From: Hemibagrus wyckioides
Lineage: Eukaryota > Chordata > Actinopteri > Siluriformes > Bagridae
NCBI RefSeq assembly: GCF_019097595.1
Contig: NC_080719.1
Location: forward strand, 13,572,001 to 13,636,000
Reading direction: 5' to 3'
Length of the DNA stretch: 64,000 bases
Shown: piece after piece, positions 32,927 through 45,817 of the stretch
Numbering within the stretch: the first letter of the stretch is position 1
How the letters are laid out: the number at the start of each line of letters is the position of its first letter
Notes under the pieces: generated by a model
Told to the model about the DNA's origin: nothing
The model's input: only the letters and a program-made list of their open reading frames with translations
Databases searched by the model: none
Program-made: the position numbers and the translations under genes

Positions 32927-35900
32927 TGGTTACCTTTTACATTATGCTGTGATCACTTGAAGGCAAGATCTTATCTGGTTCTAAGGAAAATTGCGTCCTT
33001 GTTTATCAGAGTCTGAATGAACATGTGCTGTCTGTAGTTTATATTACAAAGGCTACGTGTATGAGGATCTGAATCGATACGATAACTCTGTGGTAATCTT
33101 ATTATGTCACACAGCCTGTGATCTCTAAAAGACCAGAGATGATGGGGTTCTAACCTCCTCCAGTGACTGGTTAATTTGCTAAGGCTATGTGCTGGTGTTT
33201 CTGCCAAAAAATTATTTCTTGCCTTGCAAAAAAAAAAAAAAAAAAAAAGCCCTGCTAATTATCAAAGTGACAGTTATTTCTGTTTGTGAAAGAACGTGAT
33301 ATGGGCATTTTGCAGAAAACAAATCAAGAAACAACATGATAGGAATTTCAAACAGAACACCTTCTGCAAACAAAAAAAGCTTAAATTAATTCAAATGTGA
33401 CTAGGGGATTACAGGAAAATGAATTCCTCTGCAAAATAAATGACTGAAAGTAAAAAAAATAAACAAAAAACACTACAATCCAAAATGTCAACTCATAAGA
33501 TACATGGAAAGCTGCTGGGCATCAAACTGAAAATAAGAAATATAATAAAAAATAAAAAATATATATATATATATATATAAAAAAAACAGCAACATTGTTT
33601 TCCTTTACATCATACGTACCTGGCTTCCATCAAACACACTTTTGTTTTTTAAAAAAAGACTTTCTTACCACAAGCACCCGACTACGAGGAAACAATATTC
33701 CCTGAGCCGGCGGGTATCAACTCTCCCCTTCTTCACAAAACCTCTCAGCCGAATGCCGGATCAGTGCACCGGAGACCGCAGCCGGATTGATTTGCGATAT
33801 ATTCGAGGCATGTCCAGACTTTAGATGTAAAGATTTGGACTTTGTCTTGATTTGTGGTGCTCAGAGGGGGAGAATTGTCCCAGTGCTTTAGCTAGGACTG
33901 TACAGTAGTCTACACTGCTTATACTAGGTTGAGGGGTCCACATGGCTGAGAGACAGAGAGCGAGAGAGACACTGTTTTTTTGCTTTCCTCCATCACTTCA
34001 TAGCCCCGCCCTCATCTATATTTACATCCTCCAAACCCCATCGTCTGACAGACAGAATCCCGTTTCACTGCTGATCTAAATGTCAAGGTTAACATCTTTT
34101 TTCCCTACACTGTTATTCACTATTGTGTGTCCAGCTTGGTTTTGCTGATGGGAAAATTCAGACTACGGACAAATCTGGGTTAAAGGTGGTTATTTGTGTT
34201 ATTTGTAGCACTTCTTCTATTAATGCCTTATGCTACATAAGACACTCAGTTCAGAAGTTTGTTTATCACAAATTAGTTGACCTTGTGCAGCTTAGCCAGC
34301 GCCGTTTCCCTGTAATGCAAAAAAATCCCAGATGATCCCATGTTATACTTTTAGTCGCCTTGTAAGTACTGAAACACAGTCGTCGCCCCCCCAAATAATC
34401 TTTTTGCCTACTGGTAACAGGAATAGGATCATGATAAGTATCAATAATTATTTACTTGCTCAATATGACTGGAGTCCCATTTTCATCGCCCATGATTTAC
34501 GCATTAAGAACTCCTGAACCCACATAACATTCATGCAACTAAAACGTTATTCTTATTATTTGTATTTTTACTAATATAATTAATTTAGACTATAATTTTA
34601 ATTATTATTATCAAAGTTAATTTTATGTATTTTGCTGAATTCGGGGTTAATTAATGTCATTCTTTTATTAATAAAAAAAAACATTCATTTGTTCATCAGT
34701 TATTTAATAAATTGTGTCAAACAGATGGGCAAACGGAATTATTCCAGTACATTTGAAAACCTACTGCAATTAAGCTAAGTGGGAAGCTAAACTGCTTGTT
34801 TGGCTAAACATGAAAGATCTGCTGTTGTGATTTGAGCGATGGCACTGTGATGGCCCCCGGCAGCTTTGTTATAATCTCTAGGTGTAACCATGCATGATGT
34901 CCTGAAGCTGTTTAGAAGTGAAATGGGATTTTTGTCTTTTGCCATTTATTTGTATCTATCCCTCTAAATGCAGAGGTGTCAGGGGTGTTATCAGAAGCAG
35001 GGTCTCTGGATCTCAGCCTGTGTGGACCCTCCATCAGCACGTCTGAAGTGAATGCCACGGTCTGAACATCTTTCCCAGAGGCCAACGTTCTGGCCGCCCG
35101 TCTGACCGGCTCAGGAGTGTCTATCTCTCTGACCCCCAGTTATGTCGACACATCCCCCTGTCTTTAAGGTGTGTTTGGATAACAATAAACCCAGACTATT
35201 CTGGTGATTAGCTGTAAATGCTTTGGTTTGGGGGATGTGTGGGGGTGAAAAAGTACTCTTTGCCTGTCAGTGGGGGCTTTGCTTTGTTACTGCAGACTCA
35301 CAACAGCCTACAACGATGGCCTCCAGATACACACTGTACTCCAACTTGATAGTCTTTAAACTGTACACGGCACCACAGAGGAAAAAGATACACAATACAC
35401 AAGTTTTACCCTGCTTCCTCGTGTTTCGGGAGAAATCCACGCTGCCGCTTTGACTTGAAATGAGCTTTGCATGAATGGGAAGCTTTAACCTTAATGGCCA
35501 TTTTGTCTTGAGCGTGTACTAGTAATCAAGGCGTCTTCTCATTACGGTGATGTGTGAGGTGAGTGTTCTGATGCATTGTGTGTTTAATGATAGCGGCTGC
35601 AGCGCTGCACCGAGGTAATTGGAACTATATCTAGCAGAGAGAGAGAAAGACATAAAGGATGAGAAAGATAAAAGATGACTCCTCTATCTCTCTGCGTTAT
35701 CTCCCTGCAGCCACAGCCGGCAGTTTGTTTTTCGCGTTCAGCGAGGCTGCACTCAAGAAAGACAACCTCTCTTTATTCCTGTGGTTCTTCGCTCCATTAA
35801 CGGCGAAGCAGGAAAGCTTTGTCACGAGCTGCAAGCAGGACTGCAGGCGACCTCCGTCAGGACTAGCCTGTTCGATCTAAATTGTAATCGGAACCATTGT

Positions 35901-38900
35901 GAGAAAAATGGAAGAGCGGTAGGAGCTCCATCCATGCGTGTGACACGTGGACAACCGGAAGCATGTGTAGGGAAAAGTGATTTCCCTCAGGCCTGCGTTT
36001 CTCGCTATCGAGCTTTTACCACAGTGATTTATGGAAGACAGGTCACACGTCCAACTACAGAAGTATGGGTCATCTATCAGACTATAAACAAGCTACGCAG
36101 TCCTGTTTAGTCTTGATTCAGACAAAGCAGAAGCAGCTTAAGAGGACACAGAAATTGTAACCATCTCCAGATGCCTCTTGCAGCAGTCTCTGAAGCATAA
36201 TTTAAAGGTGTGTACACTGGCATAAAGCCCTGCTGGTGACAGACTTTGGATGTAGAAGTACATTTTCAACAAAAACACACCTGTGTCATAAATCCGGTCA
36301 AAAATTTGAAACTGAGTCGTGCAAAATTGTGCTGCTGATCACAGGATTTTACAATAAATAAGCTAGTTTTAGGCTAGTAAAATATTCACACTGACAAGGA
36401 CATGAAGTGCAGCGGCAGAGAGGACTTCTTCCAAACAGCGAGCACTTACCTCTGAGGAATTCACACTAGAATGATTTGGTTTTGTGTGTTTTGGATGCTG
36501 TTTTGTACAGGACTGACTGTCACCTTCCTGACCTCTCTCACAGTGACTCCATCTTTTTATTTTGGTTTTCTGCTTGAGCGAGGGCTCTCTGAGAGCCAAA
36601 TTGTGCATCTGCAAAGACCATGAAAGGCGTCATAGGCCAGAGTGGAGGCCTCCAGAGCGCCACAGTCCCAAGCAGAAGGCTAAAACTGCCCCCCAGAGAT
36701 ACTTACTCTCACCTTTAGTTTAATGGATTTTTTTTTTTGGAGAATGCTACATGATGTGCTGCTGGGGAAGTTGGACAGGGCTGAAGTTGCTGACTGTTGT
36801 GGCAAAAAGGGAAAAGAAAACCCAGTTGTGGGTAAGGGAACTCACTGAAAGCTGTCTTCTCTTGTGAAGTGAACCATATGTGTCTCATAAAAAAATCATA
36901 GACTGGAACAACAACAACAAAAAAAAGAAGAAGAAGAAGGAGAAAAAACAAAACAAAAAACAAACTAAAATCTCTCCAAAGTCTCTTTAACTGACACTGA
37001 AAGAAATAAAGAAACCCAAGTGACATTGAGCCATACAAATGGAAGCTTTGGTTTCATTTTAGCAGGAAACAAATATATGAAACATATAAATATATACACA
37101 TATATCACACACATATGTTGTGAAGATATATTAAGACCACATAAAAACAAACAAACAAACAAAAATTAAACAAGAACAACAAAATAAAAAACCCACCAAA
37201 GCACAGACACATATTGAGATGGGGAAGGTGGACATACACAGGTTAGTCATGCCTGGCCAGGCTAGGCCAGTGGTCAGGGAAGGGAAGTGTTAACAGGATC
37301 CCTACAGTACCATCGTCAGGCAATGAGGAGTGCTGCATGCTGCCTGTGTTCTCTAACGTTCAAGCCTTTACTGTGTGTGTATCTGCTGTGGCTTGTTGCT
37401 TCACCACACACACTCCACTAGTGGAAACAGAAGATGTTTTAAACACTGCTGGCTCCTTCTGCCATGGCTTTCTTTTGCTGAAATCATTTTTGTTTTCAAT
37501 TTCGGGCTAATTCACTCTGACAACTCTGAAACCACAGGCATCCTAACACCACACAGGAGATTGGCACTTGGACCGTACTAAAGATGTGTAACAAAAACTA
37601 ACTACTCGATTACTTGGGTATCTACTCCAAATCATGAAGTCAGGAGTTGAGTGTGTATTTTTAGCTGGAGGTTTTGAATAATTCACTGGTCTTCCCGACA
37701 TGCACGCCGCCTAGCAGCAGGGCTTCGGCGGCCGCCAACAGCGAGGCCTTCAGTCCGACTCAGCGAGAGGGAGCAGACACAGCGGAAAGCCATGGCACAC
37801 ACTGGAGTCAATGACATTTTGTGCATTTTGGTCGCAAGCGAGAAAAGGTGCACTAGCTGCTGGTGAATGAAAAGGAGGGGGAAGAAAACAGGTGACCATA
37901 TTGATCTGTTGGTTTCACATTTAGGAAAACTGAAAAATATAAACGGCAGCAGAGAAAAACAGGGAGGAACTGTGCAGGAACAGCCAGTGGCACCACCCTC
38001 GCAGGAAGACACAAGAATCCATTAAACTAAATAATCAGTGCTAATATTTATCATCTAGTTCATGAATCTCTACTTATATAGAAAACGAAATAAAAACTAA
38101 GTTTGTGCAATATAACTTACTTTCCTAGAGGATCTTCCACTTCCACAATATCCAGTGACATTTACTCCAATTATATATTATATTACATTATATAAAATTA
38201 TATATCATATTACTAATTGTACAACTTTTCAACTTTTGAATTTACTCTTTTTAAATGGTCTAAATTCCACAAGATATTACTCTCAATTTCCATTTTTTTT
38301 CTTGTTAACTCTGCATTTATTATTAAATAGCTTTTTAAAATACCTTTTCAATCACCTTGTTACGAACTCATCAGTGGTGGCTGTAATTGGGAAGAAAATG
38401 GCAGAACTGGTGCAAATCAAAAGTGTCATGCTTCAAACTGGCAATTTTTCCGATTCAAATCGATGAAAAAGGTCGAGCACATCATCTGAATGAAGTGCAA
38501 AATTGGTAACAGAACTTCACGAAGGATTCCAACACTATGAATCTGTGGAATGAGCCAAAATGCTAGCAGTTTTTTTTTTTTTTGCTGTATATAATAAGAT
38601 ACTTCTTTGAGACTGATTCATAAACCCCAGGTCACAAGTCCTGCATGTCATCCTTTAATGGCTGAACTACTGTAATGTGCTGCTGTGGTGACGTCCATGA
38701 AGTTTACATATAAAGCACTACGTGTATTTTTCGGTTTTATTTGAGTGTGTCTTACATTAAATCAATTAAACCATTAAAAGAAGTTTTTTTTTTAGAGAAA
38801 AAATAAATTAATATTGCACAAGCCTAGTGAAAAGACAGACTGAAAAGAAAGGCATCAGAAGTCAGCTTGTTATTATTGGGAAAGAATAATCGGTAATTAC

Positions 38901-39400
38901 TTTCACATTAAACAATCAATGTTGTGTAGAAAACATTTAATTACAAAGCAATAGACATTGTGTTATTCTAAAGCATCAAACACACACACACACACACACA
39001 ATAATATAGCAGAAAACTGAGCAGTTCTTTTTGTGAGCCACTGAAAACCCATCATCAGGATAGAATAATACCCCTTGTAGATTTAAAGGGCTAGGCAAAG
39101 TGTATGACCCTGCCACTTCAAATGACCATACAGGAGACTCTCTCTCTCACACATGAACGCACACACACACCACACACACACACAAATTGTTAACATTCAC
39201 TCTTGACATTTACAATGCCCTGGATTTGGGGACTTTATTGAGAGATACACACCCCGCTTGCAAACAGAGTTACTTTGACTGGTCACATAAAATTGCTTGG
39301 AATTAATATGGCCAAAGCCATTTCACCATCAAAACAACACACTGCAAAGGTGTCCAATTCTGAAAACCAACAGTAACAAGAAAGTAAAAGAGGTACATAC

Positions 39401-39545
39401 TGGCTTGGGATGTCTTCTGAGAGATTTCGTTGGTGAAGGCACCGATGCCTTTGTTGGAAACAGCCGCCAGGGTAAAGAAATACTCTGTGTTCGGTCGCAG
39501 ACCCTCCACCACATAGGACGAAGTCGGGCTGAATGATTTTGTTAC
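39401..39545 (-). CDS. ptprs: Exon for second half of FN3 domain 3
   Basis: The 145-nt exon (phase 0 in, phase 1 out) reads VTKSFSPTSSYVVEGLRPNT, then EYFFTLAAVSNKGIGAFTNE, then ISQKTSQA. The LRPNTEYFFTLAA block is the usual F/G strand signature of an FN3 domain. The acceptor (ccccaataaatag) has a poor pyrimidine tract; the donor is CCA|gtatgt. In mammals the short brain isoform joins FN3 directly to FN8. Here the phase-1 end would allow that join in frame (see the note on the FN4-FN7 cassette). Confidence 0.92.
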
Positions 39546-40857
39546 CTATTTATTGGGGAAGAGTAAGTGAAACGTGAAATTGAATTATATGTTACATAGA
39601 AGTTTGTCCAGTGTTTAGTGGGCTTTGTCCATAACTCATAGTGCATTCACACTAATAAGTAACAGTCACTCTAGAAAGCGCTGTGTAGTTTGTCTCAGGT
39701 GTATGTGTGTACTACTACAGCTTGTGGGTGTGGTCAGGGCAGTAAACAAAATGCAAAGCCTACAGCCCAATATATAATAATTACACACCATTTCTGTTTA
39801 AAATGTACTTAAGTTTGATTTATGTCTTACATACTAGGCTTTGTAATAACTTTGCTGACAGATTAGCAAAGCAAGCACTAACCATGCGCACTCATCAGAG
39901 GCACCAGTGATTTTCCGAGAGTTATTTTTCTTCATAATCTCTATGCACATGTACATATGCCAGGGTAAAATGAAACCATGTTTTTTCTTCCATTATTGCA
40001 TGTCAAACAGAAAAATGGGAACTAATTGTAGGTAGACTGAGCCAGTTGTTTGGATTTGTTACTATACCGTGTCATACCTAATTTGCATAGAATTGAGAAA
40101 ATCTCAATTCGCACACCACTTGTTGCTGAAATTGTGCCCTTGTGTCATGCACACATACAGAAAATATGTGGAAAATGGTTACACTCCGTTGCTTGCTAGT
40201 GAGAATGTAGGGTTTCCCCCCCCCCATTTTTGTGTCAAACAATGTGTTTGGTCTTAGCTTGTCACTTTACCACATTCAAAATAATTAACATTAATGTAAT
40301 CAATCAGAGCTCCAGGTCTGAAACGTACATAGAAATTGAACAGATCTCCCATCACGTTTTTCATTTGCCAGTGTGAACACAATGTTGGAGTTAAGAGAAG
40401 GATAACAATAAAACCCTATAAGGTTTAAGCAAGAAGTTTATAACAGCGCTGTTCAATTCTTAATTCTGATTTGTTAGAAGGTATTAAACGTTTTATTAAT
40501 GACAGCAGCTCTGACTGTAGTGCAGCTGCATAACACATAACAAGGCATTTGTTCTAATGCGCTATTGCTTCTACAGTAACTACTTACACAGAGACGGTTA
40601 CTCCACATGAACAGACTTTCGTAATTACAGAAACTTGTACATTCATTAGATGGAATGGACAAAAAGAGGAATATATAAGAGGTCCAAAGTGGTACAAGAG
40701 GAATAAAACACTGTGATGTGCTGTTATTGGAAAATAATATCTGTGACAACACTAACTCACGCTGTCACACCATGTCGTTGATCATTTACCTATAACAGCA
40801 CACCTCCTAGTGTACTGTTTCTTACATATAGGATAGAAATGATAAAATCTAATGCAC
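39546..40857 (-). other. Intron splitting FN3 domain 3
   Basis: Single-copy intron with a C-run at 40218-40226. No other element is seen. Confidence 0.75.
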
Positions 40858-40994
40858 CTGACTCCCTTGACTGCCTTCTTTATAACGAAGCTCATAGCTA
40901 ATGATCCCCTCTTTGTCGAATGCTGGCTCCCAGGTCAGCTCGATGCTGGTGTCCGACACCTCGCCAATCTGAAACTTGGATGGCTGTCCCGGAA
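40858..40994 (-). CDS. ptprs: Exon for first half of FN3 domain 3
   Basis: The 137-nt exon starts in phase 1 and ends in phase 0. It reads VPGQPSKFQIGEVSDTSIEL, then TWEPAFDKEGIISYELRYKE, then GSQGSQ. The VPGQP opening and the strand-B tryptophan (LTWEP) mark the start of FN3, and the split position matches mammalian PTPRS, whose exon ends near REGDHGRE. The sequence between is diverged from mammals. The donor CAG|gtgcat is weak at +3 to +6, so the splice site is supported mainly by frame continuity with the exon at 39545. Confidence 0.92.
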
Positions 40995-41146
40995 CTAAGA
41001 GACAATCCAGAGTGACAGCATGATACAAAGGCCATACAACAACACAACAGCATGCGCAGGACACTCATGCTTCATAAAAATAAAGCTTCTATAGCAAACT
41101 TTAAGCTATCATTAAAAAAAAACAAGAATACGAGTACTCAACAGAC

Positions 41147-41728
41147 CTCCTTGAAGCACTTTGACATGAATGGAATCTGAAAATGGTCCGTCTCCTACTG
41201 AGGTAAAAGCCAGCACACGGATAGTGTAGGTCTCGGAGGCTACAAGATTCTGAATGGTCGTGATCATGCTGTCTTGTACATTGTGGATCTGCCACATGCT
41301 CATTGACTGAGAAGGGTCCATGGTGTAGTAAACACGGTAGCCCTTGATCTGGCCATTGGGCTCCTCTGGCTCTTCCCAGCGTACCATCATGGTGCTGTGG
41401 GAGATGATCCTGGCCTGGATGTTCCGTGGAGGACTGGCAGGAGCCTGCTCCCCTGTTCTGGCTTCCACTGGTTCGCTGGCTGGACCCTGGCCAATAGTGT
41501 TCACGGCTGAGACACGGATTTCATACTCAGTGTTGGGCGAGAGGCCGCCGATACTATAGCGAGTGGTGGTGATGGAGTCCATGGTCTCGAACTTGCTGTC
41601 TGGGATTTTGGCACGGTACTGAATGATGTAATAGGAAACAGGCTCGGGGTTGCCACTGTCCCATGTAATGGTGATGCTGGTGGCTGTAGTTTCAGTAACA
41701 ACTGGTGTTCCTGGAGGCTTGGGCAGGG
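41147..41728 (-). CDS. ptprs: Exon for fibronectin III domains 1 and 2
   Basis: The 582-nt exon (phase 1/1) encodes two FN3 domains in one exon, as in mammalian LAR-type genes. FN1 runs from [20 protein letters not shown] to ARTGEQ, with the strand-B tryptophan in TWDSGNPEP and a closing [17 protein letters not shown]2 follows from [15 protein letters not shown], with [20 protein letters not shown] and [16 protein letters not shown]. The first FN3 domains bind NGL-3 in mammals. The acceptor is accttcctgcag. The donor is GGAG|gtctgt, a weak site with C at +3. The next intron is only 152 bases. Confidence 0.96.
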
Positions 41729-41814
41729 CTGCAGGAAGGTAAAAAGGAAAATTCAAATTTACTAAAGCATCATTACAAAAATGGCATTTAATCTAAAAAT
41801 CTACACCAGGTTAT

Positions 41815-41880
41815 GAATGCAACCCAGTTCCTTGAGAAGGGAACGAGACGCTGTGTCATGGCTGATGCTATGGGAAGTTA
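41815..41880. repeat. Fragment of a dispersed fish repeat
   Basis: The stretch 'gaagggaacgagacgctg' followed by 'gctgatgctatgggaa' is like a repeat common in teleost genomes. It lies in the 250-base intron between Ig3 and FN1. The family name is not claimed. Confidence 0.5.
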
Positions 41881-41978
41881 AATATGCCTATTGTAAAATA
41901 AATATATTTTCTTTGTTTTAAGCATTTAAATGCTCCAAATGGTTCAGCAATCCAAGAGACAAGCATGTTCCCTCTTAC

Positions 41979-42248
41979 ATTTAACAATGACTTGGGACAC
42001 AGCCTCGATGATGCCCAGACTGCTCATGGCCACACAGGTGTAGTTGGCTGACTCATGCACGCTGTTCAGTTCCAGAACGTTCCGTCCGACTGGCATGTCA
42101 TCCTCCGGTGTCAGGTCCTCCGAGTTAAGCATCCACTTGACATAAGGCATGGGCGAGCCCACTGCCACGCAGGTGATGTTGATGCTGCCGCCTGGCATGA
42201 TCTCGTGATTGGTGGGCAGGATGGAGAAACGAGGGGGCACACGCCGGA
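41979..42248 (-). CDS. ptprs: Exon for Ig3
   Basis: The 270-nt exon is phase 1 at both ends. It encodes the whole third Ig domain: [61 protein letters not shown], then [20 protein letters not shown]. Both disulphide cysteines (in ITCVA and YTCVA) and the core tryptophan (VKW) are visible, and an N-x-T sequon sits beside each cysteine (NIT, NYT). The acceptor is gcatttgcag and the donor is AAAT|gtaaga. Ig1 to Ig3 form the ligand-binding head; microexon B is inserted just before this exon. Confidence 0.96.
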
Positions 42249-43960
42249 CTGCAAATGCCCAGAGAAGGATGGAAAACAAGAAAAAGAGAGACAGAGAGAA
42301 AGAAAGAAAGAGAGGTGACAAGACAGGGCGATGAAAATGAGTCCTTCTTTAGAACACAGATGTTGTCTAAAGAGAGGACGATAAATCATAAGAAAGTGAG
42401 AACAAACTCTAAAATTGTGTAACTCAAAATAAGGATAATGTAACTAAACTAACAGAACTGCTTCACCAACAATATAGATTGACATTAAAGCAACAAATTC
42501 ATGGCAACAAGGTTCCATTGACTAATATTTGACCCATCACAACACATTTAATTACACAAAAATCTATTATGAATTTCTCATCTTTTAACCCGAAAGCTCT
42601 GTGTTTAAACTACATGCAAAGCAATGTACTAAGAGTCGGAAATGAGCATGAAATAATGGTAGAGTGCTGAAAGACTGCTTTCAGTGCTCTACATCGTGTG
42701 CGGCTGAGCAGGAAGTGGCTCATGTAAGCATTTCCTACTGGATAGAAACTTTATGGAACAAAAATTTTGTGGATTAAAAAGGCCAGTGGAGTAAATTGAC
42801 CTAATCTCAGCCTCCACTCGAAAAAAAAGAAGAAATACGTGTATGTGACTTCATGTATGTGTGAACTAGTTTATTAACTAGGAAGTAAAGATGAGAAACC
42901 TTAATCAGATTTTTGTGATCAAGGGTAGATCAACTGGACAAAGCCTCTTTGAGATTTGACACGGTTCCATTGATAGATGCAGCTATCATTTTCACAGACA
43001 TCATGCAGGAAAAGGGGAGAGAGAAGAACTCAACAGTAAAGTGGAAAAAACAAACCAAATAGAGATTTGAGATAAAAATGCATAGAGGAATGTAACTCAA
43101 AGGTTGCTAGCATGCCCAGACAAAGACGATTGAGGAGGAGGAAGAGGAGAAGAAGAAAGGAAAGGCAGAAGGGGTAGAGAACGCGCACAAGAGAACGGAG
43201 AAGAGAAAGAAGAGGAAGGAGAGCGAGGAGAGAGGGGGAGGGAAACCCACTTCAATGCTGACAAAGTTTCGTTTTTGTCTCTGGCCAGTCGGACTGAATG
43301 TAACAGGAGCGTTGTCACATTGCAGTCAAGACCAGAAGCCGAAACGCATTTTTTTTTTTTGCATCGTTTTTGCAAAAACGACATCGGAAAAGTAGCTGAT
43401 TTTAACTCATATAAAAACAAGGGGTTACTTACAAAACTCAAGCAACAACAACAAAAAAAATTAGACAGGAAATACACTAGTCTACAATGGGAACAATTAG
43501 GAACTTGTACAACAAGGGCTGTCAAAGCCACACATGAAACTCAGGATGAGTGAGGATGGCATGGAAAGCAAACAGACAGGAGGGGGCGGGGCATTTAGGA
43601 AGAATTCTCGGTTGGCCAGACTGTGGACAATGCTCTTTTCATAACCTGTCCAACTCATTAGTTCTTGGTAACCTTGAATTGTTTCTTTTGGCTGAATTTG
43701 GGCTATTCATTGTGATATTTGTGTGAAAACATCCTTGTCAAGGAAGGATAAGTAACATCTAATGCTTGCACTGTTCAAAATAGAGGATCAGAGTGTATTA
43801 TTTTTTACTATATACATTACTATATATACTATGTGTATATGCTTACGGTCTCTGACTTTTTTTTTATTTTAATTTCGGAAGTTGCTCTAATGAGGAGTCT
43901 CTAATGAGACTTCTGGACTTGGGAAATGGGGACATATGTACTCCCATGAGAGGGTGAGAA

Positions 43961-43961
43961 C

Positions 43962-44023
<62 letters not shown>
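43961..44023. repeat. (GA)n microsatellite
   Basis: About 30 nearly pure GA units, followed by a G-run at 44030. Confidence 0.97.
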
Positions 44024-44027
<4 letters not shown>

Positions 44028-44490
44028 CCGGGGGGGTGCATGGAGGTTGAGGTGCTAGGGCTGGTTCAAAAAAAAAAAAAGAAATTAAAAGACAAAGACA
44101 CAAAAGGACAGAGACAACAGGTGGAGACAGGACTCAGGCAGCAGAATAACAGACGTTACGGGATGGACAGACCGAGATGAACCTTTTCTACATTTACTTG
44201 GGGCTTGAAACAAGACATGGGACATGGACAGATAAAAAGGATGCAAGAGGAAAGAGGACACAGAGGAGACCTGGTCCAACTCGAGCAGAAATTACAGCTC
44301 TCAGTGGGTTTGACTTTTCCCACAGAGGGGCTTGAAATCCAAGATTCGACTCCGACCAGCACTGTGAAAGCTTCTAAATCCTTCCACATATTTTCCTACA
44401 ATTCAGATCACAATCATGTTTATAATTACTTCTTAGAATGAAGTGACCTTTACAGTCTTTGTTAAGTGGGACAGTTCAGACCTTCTATGG

Positions 44491-44629
44491 CAGGGTCATC
44501 AATTCCAGTCCTGGGGCTAATCTGCTGATTTGCCTTCTCAAAGACACAAGTTAATTATCAGGCAATCAGCAAACTGAAACTTAAACTGAACCCTGGCTCT
44601 CCAAGACTGGAAATGATGATTTCTCTTCT
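44491..44629. mobile_element. Miniature inverted-repeat element with target duplication
   Basis: The terminus tcatcaattccagtcctgg (left) matches tcatcatttccagtcttgg (complement of the right end) at 17 of 19. The same 9-base word cttctatgg flanks both sides (44482-44490 and 44630-44638). An 8- to 9-base duplication suggests the hAT class. There is no coding capacity. Confidence 0.75.
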
Positions 44630-45265
44630 CTTCTATGGTGTCTAATAACTGATGTTAACATAGGACACAAATTATTTAAGATTTTCTTATATTATTATTA
44701 TATATTTATATGTACTGGCTTACAAATTTACATATTTTCTTTCCAAAGAAACATAATATTATACAACAACTTAATTATCAATATTACATATTCAAAAAAA
44801 ATAATAATAAAAAAGACATTTTAAAAAGTTACCCCTCCCAAAAGCGCAAACCCAACAATTTTTGAGAAAAGGTGAAAGGGCAGCCCAGATGTCACAAGAT
44901 CATGCATGGGTGTGACTGCATGAGAAAGAGTATGGAACCAAACCGTCCACCAGATCTTGGAACTGGCCGAGCCAATCAAAGCATGCAACCCAAAATAAAT
45001 ATATAGCAAGTGCAACTTTAGCAACAGTTTAAATGGAACACAGACACACATATAAATACACACAATCAAAATGGTGCTGGAATGAAAGAAATATAAAGAA
45101 ATAAAAGAAAATCACCAAGGCACACACAGATTTTACAGTGCAGGTGTGTTCTTCAAGGCACTGACCACTGATCACAGTCTGAGCAATCTGACAGAATGGA
45201 CCTTTAATAGGTAGAGTTCCAGTTCTTACCAGATTTACAGCAGCAATTTTTTATCTTTAAAATGG

Positions 45266-45817
45266 AGCTACAGACCTGCCAACCCTAAAGAAAACTAACG
45301 CTTCGTGTATTTTTGATATATTCTTTTTAACAATCGCTTGCTTAATGTCATGCGCAGACACCACGAAATGTTTCCACACAGCTGTTCATTTTTCACTGTT
45401 GATCAGCTGCTCCAAATGAACGCATCGCAGGAGAGCAAAGCAAACAAATGGCATTTTTGCTCACTGGCTAATCTATCTATCATCACCATTATAATTATCT
45501 GTAAAGTGTTAGACTTGCCGCTTCACTGTAGGCCTATTTAAGCTTTTATTGGGCGATATACTTTGTATATTTTCCTGTTTCCAAAAAGAGTCCTATGTTT
45601 CTGTTATAAATATACTTATCCAGTGTAAGGAGCAGGGGCAAGGAGGTGAGGGTTGTTTCAGAGCACCTACATAACTGTCAGTCAATCGAGATTTATATGT
45701 CCATTTGCTCATCTGATATAAGCATTGAGGAAAGCATGCTGTTTTGTCATCTTTTTAGTGATGTTCTAGTGCACTGTTAAAGCGATCCAACAAAAAAAGG
45801 TTGGCAGATCTGTAACT
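45266..45817. mobile_element. Non-autonomous DNA transposon, about 550 bp
   Basis: The ends agctacagacctgccaacc (45266-45284) and the complement of 45799-45817 (agttacagatctgccaacc) match at 17 of 19. No transposase frame lies between. No convincing target-site duplication was found, so the class is uncertain (possibly hAT). Confidence 0.65.

Larger units (their letters stand above)
31168..39400 (-). other. Long intron between FN3 and FN4
   Basis: At 8.2 kb it is one of the longest introns. It holds the Tc1-like remnant (31615-32830), a hAT-like fragment (32880-32926), an A-run at 33227-33248, (AT)n at 33559-33579, A-rich runs near 36915-36965, a T-run at 38571-38583 and (CA)n at 38980-39000 and about 39160-39184. 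No exon is supported. Confidence 0.75.

Noticed and set aside
33610..33640. Possible 19-nt exon ending GCCAG|gtacgtatg on the minus strand
   Set aside because: The acceptor side is a run of A with no pyrimidine tract, and inclusion would break the frame.
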